The position numbers and the translations under genes were made by a program. This document shows positions 1 through 6,131 of a stretch of DNA of 12,489 nucleotides, in pieces; position 1 is the stretch's first letter; each line of letters starts with the position of its first letter. The stretch comes from Acidobacteriota bacterium (GTDB lineage Bacteria; Acidobacteriota; Holophagae; Holophagales; Holophagaceae): contig JAJYBX010000020.1 in NCBI GenBank assembly GCA_021778785.1, positions 1 through 12,489 of the forward strand. The letters run 5' to 3'. Below the pieces are notes generated by a model. It searched no databases and was not told the origin of the DNA. It worked only from the letters and a program-made list of their open reading frames with translations.

Positions 1-1611
1 GGGCACGTGGACCACCTCGGCGAACACGGCCTCCGGGCGCGCGGCCTCCTCCTTCCGCAGGTGGCGCAGGAGGGCCTCCTTCAGGTCGGGGTCCCCGGCG
101 GCGAACCGCCCCAGCCAGCGGGCGGCGGTGGGTCCCGAGTACTGCTCCATCCAGAACTGGAACCCGCCCCGGTCGAGGGCCGACGGATCGGAGGCCGCCA
201 GGCAGGCCAGCGCCGCGAAGGAGGGGGGGAAGGGCTGGGGTTCCGGGTTCGTGAGCGCCTCCAGATCGCGGTCCTCCAGTTCCCAGATCCGCGACGCCTG
301 CCATCTGGGCAGCTCCGCCAGGAGGAAGCGGTCCCGCGGGGACAGCCCGCGGGGCGGGGGCGGGCGGTGGAGCGGCAGACCCTCCAGCAGGGGGTCGTCC
401 AGGGGGGGCTCCCCGTCGAACCCGATCCCGCTTTCCTCATCCAGCACCTGCAGGAGCGGCATCCATCGCGCCTCGTACCGGGCCGTGAAGGCCGCCCGGA
501 ACCGGGCCAGGGGACCTTCCTCCGGAGGCGGGGTCAGGCGGCGGAGCAGGTCGGCCCCCTCCTCCAGGGCGCGGCGCACCCGGGGGGACAGGCTCAGATC
601 CGGGGCGGGACGGTAGAGGTCCACCTGGAGGACATCCCGGGTTCCGGGAGGGATCTCCAGGGCCGCCAGCGACGCCACCTGGGCGGGATACCCCGCAGGG
701 TGGGCGCCGAGTGGCGCCTCCGCCACGGCCTTCAGGTCCGCTTCCAGCGCGACCAGGGGCACGGCACCCGGAGCCGTGGCTGGATGAGCCCGCAGCCGCG
801 CCGCCACGTGACCGATCGGGTCGGGGTTGGTGAGCGGCGGCTGGAGGTCCCCGCAGAGCACCTGGGCCTCGATGACCTGATCGAGGTAGGCCCGGGCCAC
901 GGGCTCATCCACCCCGAGGCGGCGGGCCAGGCGCACCGCCAACTCACCCAGGGGGAGCCCCGCCCGGGCCTCCTCGAGCACGAACTCGAGGTGCGGCGTG
1001 GCTTCCACGGCCTCCAGGTGGTAGGTCCGCCCCCGCCCCTCCCCGTCCCGACGCTCGAGGTACCGGTACCAGCCTCCGCAGGCGTGGAGGCTCGTGTTGG
1101 GGCGATGGGCGATCCCGGACCGGACGAGCGGGTCCCGCCCCAGGCGGTCCACCAGGGCCTCCAGGACGCCCCAGTCCAGCCGCACGGCCTTGCGGCAGGC
1201 CCGCCACGGCGCCACCGAAAGCCGGCTCGCGGCCCCCCAGGCGCCCAGGGACACGCCCGCGAAGAGGCCGAAAGGCGTGGCGCGGTGGCTCATCCGGCTG
1301 AGGTATTTCAGCAGGGACCGCTCCACGCCCCGGGCCGCGGCGGCCTCCAGCGTACCGCCCAGCCAGGCCTCCAGGCGCGAGGCGAGATCGGGGGAGGCCA
1401 GGGCCAGCGCCTCCCGCACCTCATCGCGGCGGACCCGTTCGCGGAGGATCCGGCGCAGGGCTCCGCGGCCCCCGTCCGGGCCCGCTCCCCTGTCCTCCAG
1501 CGCCCCGGCTCCGCCCGGAAGGAGATCAGAGGGATCGAGCGCCTCCAGGGGGAGACCCGGGGTGCGCAGGAGGAAGAAGTCGGCGGCTTGGCAGGTGGGC
1601 GGTTCAGGCAT
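1..1611 (-). CDS. lanB: LanB-type lantibiotic dehydratase, N-terminal part (runs off left edge)
   Basis: This is the first 537 residues of a class I lantibiotic dehydratase; the 3' end lies outside the window. Such enzymes use glutamyl-tRNA to glutamylate Ser/Thr in a precursor peptide and then eliminate glutamate to give dehydroalanine/dehydrobutyrine. Visible family hallmarks are DFFLLRTPGLPL near residues 11-22; the signature YLSRMSHRATPFGLFAG at 103-119, where R106 and R110 match the spaced arginines of the glutamylation site; PNTSLHACGGWYRYL at 171-185; RWMPLLQVLDEESGIGF at 382-398; and the final AEVVHVP, which normally leads into the Asn-x-RP segment. All visible sequence belongs to the glutamylation domain; whether the elimination domain follows cannot be seen. 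The ATG at 1611 is the only good start, because an in-frame TGA lies five codons upstream. The ribosome-binding site is weak (GAGAG, 9 nt away). The gene is divergent from the precursor-kinase-regulator operon. No LanC or transporter is visible. Confidence 0.9.
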   Translation of the reverse strand, partial: MPEPPTCQAADFFLLRTPGLPLEALDPSDLLPGGAGALEDRGAGPDGGRGALRRILRERVRRDEVREALALASPDLASRLEAWLGGTLEAAAARGVERSLLKYLSRMSHRATPFGLFAGVSLGAWGAASRLSVAPWRACRKAVRLDWGVLEALVDRLGRDPLVRSGIAHRPNTSLHACGGWYRYLERRDGEGRGRTYHLEAVEATPHLEFVLEEARAGLPLGELAVRLARRLGVDEPVARAYLDQVIEAQVLCGDLQPPLTNPDPIGHVAARLRAHPATAPGAVPLVALEADLKAVAEAPLGAHPAGYPAQVASLAALEIPPGTRDVLQVDLYRPAPDLSLSPRVRRALEEGADLLRRLTPPPEEGPLARFRAAFTARYEARWMPLLQVLDEESGIGFDGEPPLDDPLLEGLPLHRPPPPRGLSPRDRFLLAELPRWQASRIWELEDRDLEALTNPEPQPFPPSFAALACLAASDPSALDRGGFQFWMEQYSGPTAARWLGRFAAGDPDLKEALLRHLRKEEAARPEAVFAEVVHVP

Positions 1612-1679
1612 GCGCGCACGCTCTCACGGGTGGGTCTCCTCCAGAAGACCATCTCCCGATCGGGCGGAACCCGGAAGCG

Positions 1680-1736
1680 CCGAACGGTACCATCCGGCCG
1701 GCCCAACGGTTGAAGGTGTGCTTACATACCGTTCAT
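1680..1736. promoter_or_regulatory. Candidate bidirectional LytTR operator
   Basis: On the minus strand, ACCGTTGGG (1710-1702) and ACCGTTCGG (1688-1680) are near-identical direct repeats with a 13-bp gap (22 bp start to start). Both match the published LytTR-family half-site [TA][AC][CA]GTTN[AG][TG], whose usual spacer is 12-13 bp. On the plus strand, ACCGTTCAT (1728-1736) is a third full match. The middle site is palindromic (CAACGGTTG, 1704-1712), so read on the plus strand its GTT lies exactly 22 bp from the GTT of the right site, although that reading misses the consensus at two positions. The outer arms GAACGGTA (1682-1689) and TACCGTTC (1727-1734) are an 8-bp inverted repeat centred on the same base, 1708. 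The element is 68 nt from the lanB start and 74 nt from the precursor start. No canonical -10 box is evident on either side. Binding by the adjacent regulator is inferred. Confidence 0.55.
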
Positions 1737-1800
1737 GGAAAGTGGTTGGTCCCCGTCCCGGAAGGGCTCAGAAACAGGTTCGCGCCCCGTGGCGCGGCCT

Positions 1801-1805
1801 GGGAG
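1801..1805 (+). promoter_or_regulatory. Ribosome-binding site of the precursor gene
   Basis: GGGAG lies five bases before the ATG at 1811. It is the main reason, besides the peptide sequence, to accept this short frame as a gene. Confidence 0.6.
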
Positions 1806-1810
1806 CCCCC

Positions 1811-1975
1811 ATGAACACCACCCTCTCCTTCCGCAGGGAATCCATCCAGCAGGCGAGCGCCACGAGCGCGATGCTGAACCCTCCGGCCGCCGGATCCGCC
1901 GAAGGCCAGGGGTCGAACCATGGCGGTAAGTGGATGCCGCCCCCGACCCTCACCACCTCCTTCACCACGCTTTAG
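1811..1975 (+). CDS. Putative RiPP precursor peptide (54 aa, Gly-Gly leader, Thr-rich Cys-free core)
   Basis: The encoded 54-residue peptide has the layout of a LanB substrate. Residues 5-12 (LSFRRESI) resemble the L-x-[LF]-[KR]-[KR]-E-[ST]-I motif of leader peptides in Gly-Gly-type lanthipeptide precursors. Residues 13-37 are a small-residue, polar linker. HGG at 37-39 is a plausible double-glycine cleavage site. The predicted core at 40-54 is KWMPPPTLTTSFTTL, in which six of the last nine residues are Ser/Thr that a dehydratase could modify. There is no cysteine anywhere, so lanthionine rings cannot form within this peptide. The ATG has a good Shine-Dalgarno (GGGAG, 5 nt). The TAG stop runs straight into the ribosome-binding site of the kinase gene, giving a precursor-kinase-regulator operon. 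The divergent neighbour is lanB. It could also serve as an autoinducing peptide for the kinase. The function is inferred from motifs and context only; no homologue was checked. Confidence 0.7.
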   Translation: MNTTLSFRRESIQQASATSAMLNPPAAGSAEGQGSNHGGKWMPPPTLTTSFTTL

Positions 1976-1981
1976 TGAGGA
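1976..1981 (+). promoter_or_regulatory. Ribosome-binding site that decides the kinase start
   Basis: TGAGGA directly follows the precursor stop codon (TAG, 1973-1975) and lies seven bases before GTG 1989. The alternative ATG at 2010 has AAGGAG abutting it with no spacer, and an upstream ATG at 1920 would sit inside the precursor gene. GTG 1989 is therefore preferred. Confidence 0.5.
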
Positions 1982-1988
1982 CCGGCGT

Positions 1989-3104
1989 GTGTTCGACGAG
2001 TCCAAGGAGATGGAGCCCCTGGGCTCGGCGAACCTCTGGAAATCCCTGTTCCCCTTGGCCAGGAACTGGCGGGTCATCGGCATCACCTACGTGCTCTGGG
2101 TCGCCTTCCTGGTGTACGGCCTCTGGGCCTCCCATCGGATCGGCTCCGGGTGGTGGTGGGCCAGCGCGGTGTCGGCTCCACTCACGCACATCACCGCTTT
2201 CGCGTGGCTGGCCCCCCTGCCCTGGATCCTCACCCGCCGGCTCCGGTCCCCCTGGAAGTTCATCCTGGGCTTCACGCTCTCAGCCCTCTCCTGTGAAGCC
2301 ATCGCCGCGCTGCTCCCGATCATCGATGCCTGGTTCCTCGCCCGGGCGGGCGTCCGGTTCAGCCTGGGCAAGGTCCTGGAAATCTACATCTCGCTCGTGG
2401 GCCCGGCCATGATGATCGTCGGAGGACTCGTCGCCGCGCGGGCCTACTCGGAGGAGCGCCGAGAGGCTTCCGAGGCCGAGGCCCAGATCGCCAAGAACCG
2501 CCTGCTCCAGGGCCAGGTCCATCCCCACGTGCTGTTCAACGCCCTGAACGGCCTCGCGGAGCTCATCCACAAGGACGCCAAGGCCGCGGAGCGCGCCGTC
2601 CGGCACCTGTCCGACCTGCTCCGGCGCATCCTGCGCGCCTCCGAGCACATGCGCCTGCCCCTCCGGGAGGAACGGAAGATCGTGGCCGATTTCCTGGCCC
2701 TGGAATCGATCCGCCTCGGGACCCGGCTCCGGGTCCTATGGGAATGGGATGAGGGCCTGGACGAGATCGAGCTGCCCCCCCTCCTCCTCCAGCCGCTGGT
2801 GGAGAACGCCATCAAGCACGGCATCGCGCCCAGCATTCCGGGGGGGGAGCTGGTCATCCGGGCCCGGGCCCAGGATGGCGCCGTCTTCCTGGAGGTCTGG
2901 AATTCCGGAATGCCCTTCCGGGAAACGGAAGGCAGGAACGGGATCGGCGTGAAGAACCTGCGGTCCCGCCTGGCCCTGCACTTCGGTTCCGAGGCCACGC
3001 TGTCGGTCGGTCCCTCCGGCGAGGGCACGCTCGCCTGCATCCGACTGGAGGCAATCCAAGTAGAATGCGGCCATGAAACCACTGAGGGCCCTGGTCGTCG
3101 ATGA
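1989..3104 (+). CDS. LytS/YehU-type sensor histidine kinase
   Basis: Membrane sensor kinase of the His_kinase (PF06580) family, 371 residues from the chosen GTG. Four hydrophobic segments lie at about residues 29-47, 58-80, 90-112 and 130-150, with little extracellular sequence. A charged linker follows (about 152-176). The dimerization/phosphoacceptor motif reads QVHPHVLFNALN with the expected phospho-His at H180 (canonical Q-x-x-PHFLFN-x-LN). The ATP-binding domain has the N-box VENAIKHG (N273) and the G-box NGIGVKNLRSRL (G318, G320). The gene overlaps the response-regulator gene by 32 nt, so the two are translationally coupled, and follows the putative precursor by 13 nt. The four-helix sensor without an extracytoplasmic domain fits detection of a small or membrane-associated ligand; the peptide encoded upstream is the obvious candidate, by inference. 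The start could also be ATG 2010 (364 aa). Confidence 0.92.
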   Translation: MFDESKEMEPLGSANLWKSLFPLARNWRVIGITYVLWVAFLVYGLWASHRIGSGWWWASAVSAPLTHITAFAWLAPLPWILTRRLRSPWKFILGFTLSALSCEAIAALLPIIDAWFLARAGVRFSLGKVLEIYISLVGPAMMIVGGLVAARAYSEERREASEAEAQIAKNRLLQGQVHPHVLFNALNGLAELIHKDAKAAERAVRHLSDLLRRILRASEHMRLPLREERKIVADFLALESIRLGTRLRVLWEWDEGLDEIELPPLLLQPLVENAIKHGIAPSIPGGELVIRARAQDGAVFLEVWNSGMPFRETEGRNGIGVKNLRSRLALHFGSEATLSVGPSGEGTLACIRLEAIQVECGHETTEGPGRR

Positions 3105-3813
3105 CGAGCCGCTGGCGAGGGAGCGGCTGACGCGGCTGCTCCTGGAGGCCGGGTGCACGATCGCGGGGGAGCTCGGGGATGGCGTGGCCCTGCTCCAGTG
3201 GCTGAAGGAGCCCGGCGAAGTGGATGTCATCTTCCTCGACATCCAGATGCCCGGCCTCAGCGGGATGGAGGTGTTGGCCGAAGTGCGCGGGGGCCCACCC
3301 GTGGTCTTCGTGACGGCCTTCTCCTCCTACGCCGTGCGCGCCTTCGAGCTTGCGGCCGCGGACTACCTGCTGAAGCCGGTGTTCGAGGACCGCCTGGCCA
3401 AATGCCTGGAGCGCCTGCGCGACCGGCTGGTCCGACCCCTCAGCCCTGAGGAGCTGAAGACCCTCCTGCCGCTTCCCGTCCGGTTTCCCATCCGGGCCGG
3501 GGACGGGGAGATCTACATGGAGCTGGATCACGTCACCCATTTCGAGCTGGAGAACGACCATGTGTGGGCCTGCCGGGGCCAGAACCGCTTTCTGACGCGC
3601 TGGGTCGCCCTGGCGGAGGTGGAGCAGGCCTTTCCGGAGGACGGGCTGCTCCGGATCCAGCGCCATCTGCTGCTGCGCCCCCGGACGGTCAAAGGCATCC
3701 GCCCCGCCTCGGTGGGCCGCATCAAGGTCATGGTGGCCCCCAAGGTGGAGCTGACCGTCAGCCGCGCCATGACCCCTCGTGTGAAGGACTGCGTCCGGGC
3801 TGGAGGGTCGTGA
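3073..3813 (+). CDS. LytTR-family response regulator
   Basis: Two-domain transcription factor of the LytR/AlgR type, 246 residues. The receiver domain (about 1-115) has the acidic pair D10/D11, the phosphoacceptor D56 in IFLDIQMPG, T81 in the FVTAFSSYAVRAF switch segment and the conserved K101 in DYLLKPV. A LytTR DNA-binding domain occupies about 135-240, with RIQRHLLLRPRTVKGI and the closing SRAMTPRVKDCV typical of the fold. Such regulators bind paired nine-base direct repeats 21-22 bp apart, and a matching array lies at 1680-1736 upstream of this operon. The ATG at 3073 sits inside the end of the kinase gene. The last 56 nt overlap the convergent metalloprotease gene. It is the likely activator of both the precursor operon and lanB, by inference. 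Confidence 0.96.
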   Translation: MKPLRALVVDDEPLARERLTRLLLEAGCTIAGELGDGVALLQWLKEPGEVDVIFLDIQMPGLSGMEVLAEVRGGPPVVFVTAFSSYAVRAFELAAADYLLKPVFEDRLAKCLERLRDRLVRPLSPEELKTLLPLPVRFPIRAGDGEIYMELDHVTHFELENDHVWACRGQNRFLTRWVALAEVEQAFPEDGLLRIQRHLLLRPRTVKGIRPASVGRIKVMVAPKVELTVSRAMTPRVKDCVRAGGS

Positions 3814-4348
3814 CGCGCCCATGCCCCGCGTGCGTCATCCGCCGCCACCCCCAGCCCAGCGCCGCCGCCAGCAACAGCCACCCGACGGGGGACCGGGCGG
3901 CGATGCGGAGATCCTGACCGGAAGGGATGGCTCCGAAGAGGAGGTTGGCCAGGAGGAAGGCGAGGCCCAGCTCGGGCCACCCGGGGTTGGAGGTTCCGCC
4001 GAAGCGCCACAGGAAGAGGCCGAAGGCGGCGGGCAGCAGGAGGAGCGGCGCGAGGCCGATGAAGAAGGCGTTGTACCAGCGGAGGTTCGCCAGGGCCACG
4101 GAGCCCAGCACGAAGCCGCGCCCCTCGCGCCGCGGGACCACGGTGAAGCGGACGGGCCGGCCGTTGAGCAGGTGGCCCACGGCCCAATGGCAGGCCTCAT
4201 GGCAGACCGTCCCGGGCAGGGCCAGGAGGGAGAACAGCCAGAAGGATCGCCGGGCCTGGTTCAGCAGCCACAGCATGACGGCGGTGCCCCCGAGGCAGGC
4301 CAAGGCCCGTCCGTGTCCCCCGACCACCACCTTCCACCCGGAATCCAT
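3758..4348 (-). CDS. M50-like integral membrane metalloprotease homologue
   Basis: A 196-residue protein rich in hydrophobic segments. A zinc-protease-type motif HEACH (residues 50-54) is embedded in LALPGTVCHEACHWAVGHLL, the arrangement of a site-2-protease-like HExxH on a membrane helix. It is followed by a short basic loop (VVPRREGRGF) and further helices including FFIGLAPLLLLPAAFGLF and LGLAFLLANLLFGAIPS. A third zinc ligand of the usual M50 NPDG type is not obvious, so catalysis is uncertain. The chosen ATG (4348) has GGAGGG 11 nt upstream; a longer frame extends upstream but its start would add a low-complexity basic stretch. The gene converges on and overlaps the response-regulator gene by 56 nt. 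Its position invites the idea that it processes the peptide of the neighbouring system, but the opposite orientation gives no direct support for this. Confidence 0.72.
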   Translation of the reverse strand: MDSGWKVVVGGHGRALACLGGTAVMLWLLNQARRSFWLFSLLALPGTVCHEACHWAVGHLLNGRPVRFTVVPRREGRGFVLGSVALANLRWYNAFFIGLAPLLLLPAAFGLFLWRFGGTSNPGWPELGLAFLLANLLFGAIPSGQDLRIAARSPVGWLLLAAALGWGWRRMTHAGHGRVTTLQPGRSPSHEGSWRG

Positions 4349-4498
4349 CGGAATGAATGCCCTCCGGGTCCATTGGACCACCTCCGCGCCCGGCTTCCGG
4401 CTCCGCGATGGAGGGCTAAGGCTGCCTGTTCTCAGCGCGGAGCGCACGGAAAGAAGAAGGGGCCGGTTTTTTACCCTGCATTTTCCAGCCCTCCGGCT

Positions 4499-4523
4499 TA
4501 TATTGCTCCGCAAGGAGGACCGG
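4499..4523 (+). promoter_or_regulatory. Candidate -10 box and strong ribosome-binding site for the 57-aa gene
   Basis: TATATT (4499-4504) is a good -10 hexamer in a locally AT-rich stretch that is unusual for this window. No convincing -35 lies 16-18 bp upstream. AAGGAGG (4512-4518) follows, five bases before ATG 4524, so the leader would be very short. Confidence 0.35.
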
Positions 4524-4697
4524 ATGACGGATCGGCGGCAGCGGGAATCCTCGGGCTACAGCCGGGAAGCCGGCACGGAACGGCGCGCACTGCGGTCCCG
4601 GGGGGACCGCCGCAGGCACCATCGGGCCCTGCGCATCTTCTTCATCCCCCTCGATCTCCTGGTGCACAAGCTGCGCAACGGCAACCTGATCATCTAG
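4524..4697 (+). CDS. Small basic hypothetical protein (57 aa)
   Basis: I do not recognise this protein. It is 57 residues long and strongly basic: 14 Arg and one Lys against six acidic residues. The N-terminal half is polar and Arg-rich (for example RSRGDRRRHHR at about 24-34), and the C-terminal half is hydrophobic with a positive patch (LRIFFIPLDLLVHKLRNGN). It has a full consensus ribosome-binding site with ideal spacing, which is the main argument for its being real. Its TAG stop shares the palindrome CTAG (4694-4697) with the stop of the convergent peptidase gene. A perfect 8-bp hairpin lies inside the coding sequence (4592-4610). It could be membrane-associated or nucleic-acid binding; nothing visible decides this. 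Confidence 0.6.
   Translation: MTDRRQRESSGYSREAGTERRALRSRGDRRRHHRALRIFFIPLDLLVHKLRNGNLII
4592..4610. repeat. Perfect short hairpin inside the 57-aa gene
   Basis: GCGGTCCC, a GGG loop and GGGACCGC form an 8-bp GC-only stem. No T-run follows, so it is not an intrinsic terminator. It may be a structural element of the transcript or simply a by-product of GC-rich coding sequence. Confidence 0.5.
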
Positions 4698-6037
4698 GGC
4701 GCCAGGGCGTCCTCGATGGTGCTGGCGTCCACCAGGCCGGCGCAGCCGTAGAGGACGGGCAGCAGCCGTTCGGGCGCGTGCGTGCGCAGGAGGCGGGCGA
4801 CGAGATCCGTGCCGGCGCGGTAGCAGGGCAGGTACATGCGGCCCATCAGCGGGTGGCGGCCCCAGGGGCCCGCGAACTTGGCGGCGCGTTCCTCCGATAC
4901 CAGGAAGTCGCGGCGCAGGGTGGGCGCCACCTCCGCCTCGGAAACGCCCTCCTGCCAGAGGAGGTACGAGGCCTGGTTCTTCGCGTCGTCCTGGAGCAGC
5001 GCCAGCAGGAGGCCGAGGCGCAGGTCGGGGTCGGGCACCTGGTCCACGCGGGTGACGCCGTGGGCGATGAGGATGGCGTTGTTGGCGATGCCCTCGAAGA
5101 GCGTGGCGGCGCGGGTGTTCATGGTGAGCACCGAGGCCTCGAAACCCACCCGGCCCCGCCAGTAGAGATCCTGGAGGAAGGCGAAAGTCGTGACATGGCC
5201 GGGCACCACCTCGTGGGTCACCAGCTGCTCGAACTCCGGCACGGTGATCTCCAGCGAGGCGTTGATCTCGTAGGTGGCCTCGTATTCCGGCCGGCCGTTG
5301 GCGCGGCGGGCGCGGCCCAGGTAGTTCATGGAGCCGGAGAACCAGGCATCCTTGACGGGCAGGAATTCGATGTTGTCCATGGGCACGTCGCGCAGCTCCG
5401 GCGGCAGGTGCGGCCGGAGATGGCGCTCGGCCAGGGCCGCGTAGCGGGCGATGTAGGCCGCGCCCACGGAGCGCACCGAGGCCATGGGCACGCGGCGGAG
5501 GGTCCGCCAGGCGTCCACCGCGGCCAGCAGTCCCGATTCACCGGAGGAGGGATGCCCGGCTTCCGTGAGCAGCTCCCGCACCGCCCGGCGCTTCTCCGCG
5601 GGTTCCGAGGGGGAGGGCGGAAGGCCGGTGGAGGCCCGCACGCAGCGCTCGTAGGGAACCGGCGCGCCCTTCCCCAGCAGCTCCATGGCCAGGTCCCACA
5701 TCACCTCGAAGCTGAGGGCCAGGCCCGCCACATAGCGGCCCCTCAGGCCGCCCATCTCCTGGGCATCTGCAGCCAGGGCGGCGATGGCGCCGCGCACATC
5801 CACGTCCCCCAGGTAGGCGTCGAGGGCCGCCCGGTCCGGGGCCTTCGCGGACACGCCGCCGGTCTCCCGCAGGCGCGCCGCGGCCGGGTGGGTGTAGGCG
5901 GCGGGCAGGGAGGCGTCGGAAAACCAGGTATCGGCGATGAAGCGGCCCATGCCCGAGGGGTTCATGACATCCCCGCCCCAGAGGGTGTCCATGCCGAGGA
6001 TCGCGGTGGCGACGTGCGCTTCGAAGGGTCCGGCCAT
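4694..6037 (-). CDS. DUF885-like zinc metallopeptidase (HExxPGH)
   Basis: A 447-residue, mostly polar protein with no evident signal peptide, so probably cytoplasmic. The motif THEVVPGHVT (H275, E276, H281) matches the HExxPGH zinc site of the DUF885 group of peptidases, and E315 in LFEGIANNA corresponds to the downstream EGWA-type glutamate expected as the third ligand. At 447 residues it is shorter than typical DUF885 members (about 550-600), so it may be a divergent branch. The start at 6037 is supported by GGAGGT four bases upstream. The gene is divergent from the GGDEF-EAL gene (94-bp gap) and convergent with the 57-residue gene, sharing a CTAG stop. The substrate is unknown; peptide or carboxypeptidase activity is a family-based guess. 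Confidence 0.82.
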   Translation of the reverse strand: MAGPFEAHVATAILGMDTLWGGDVMNPSGMGRFIADTWFSDASLPAAYTHPAAARLRETGGVSAKAPDRAALDAYLGDVDVRGAIAALAADAQEMGGLRGRYVAGLALSFEVMWDLAMELLGKGAPVPYERCVRASTGLPPSPSEPAEKRRAVRELLTEAGHPSSGESGLLAAVDAWRTLRRVPMASVRSVGAAYIARYAALAERHLRPHLPPELRDVPMDNIEFLPVKDAWFSGSMNYLGRARRANGRPEYEATYEINASLEITVPEFEQLVTHEVVPGHVTTFAFLQDLYWRGRVGFEASVLTMNTRAATLFEGIANNAILIAHGVTRVDQVPDPDLRLGLLLALLQDDAKNQASYLLWQEGVSEAEVAPTLRRDFLVSEERAAKFAGPWGRHPLMGRMYLPCYRAGTDLVARLLRTHAPERLLPVLYGCAGLVDASTIEDALAP

Positions 6038-6131
6038 GGTGACCTCCAGGTAGTGAGCATGCCACGGCTGCGTTCCGGCTGGCCGGCTCCCCCAAGGGGG
6101 TTTACCCTGGCTGCAGTTTCCCGGAGCCGAA

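Noticed and set aside
7..1713. Uninterrupted 568-codon plus-strand frame
   Set aside because: It is antisense to and in codon register with the lanB gene. Its translation is Arg/Gly/Pro/Gln-rich without domains, whereas the minus strand shows clear LanB motifs.
1735..1929. 64-codon plus-strand frame in the lanB-kinase gap
   Set aside because: No ribosome-binding site, starts inside the proposed operator, and the translation is Arg/Pro/His-rich with no precursor features.
1768..1968. 66-codon minus-strand frame (GTG start) opposite the precursor gene
   Set aside because: It has plausible GC3 and a short hydrophobic stretch, but no ribosome-binding site, and it lies exactly antisense to the better supported precursor frame.
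6089..6100. CCCCC-AA-GGGGG palindrome between the peptidase and GGDEF-EAL genes
   Set aside because: A two-base loop and homopolymer arms make it unconvincing as a hairpin or operator in such GC-rich DNA.
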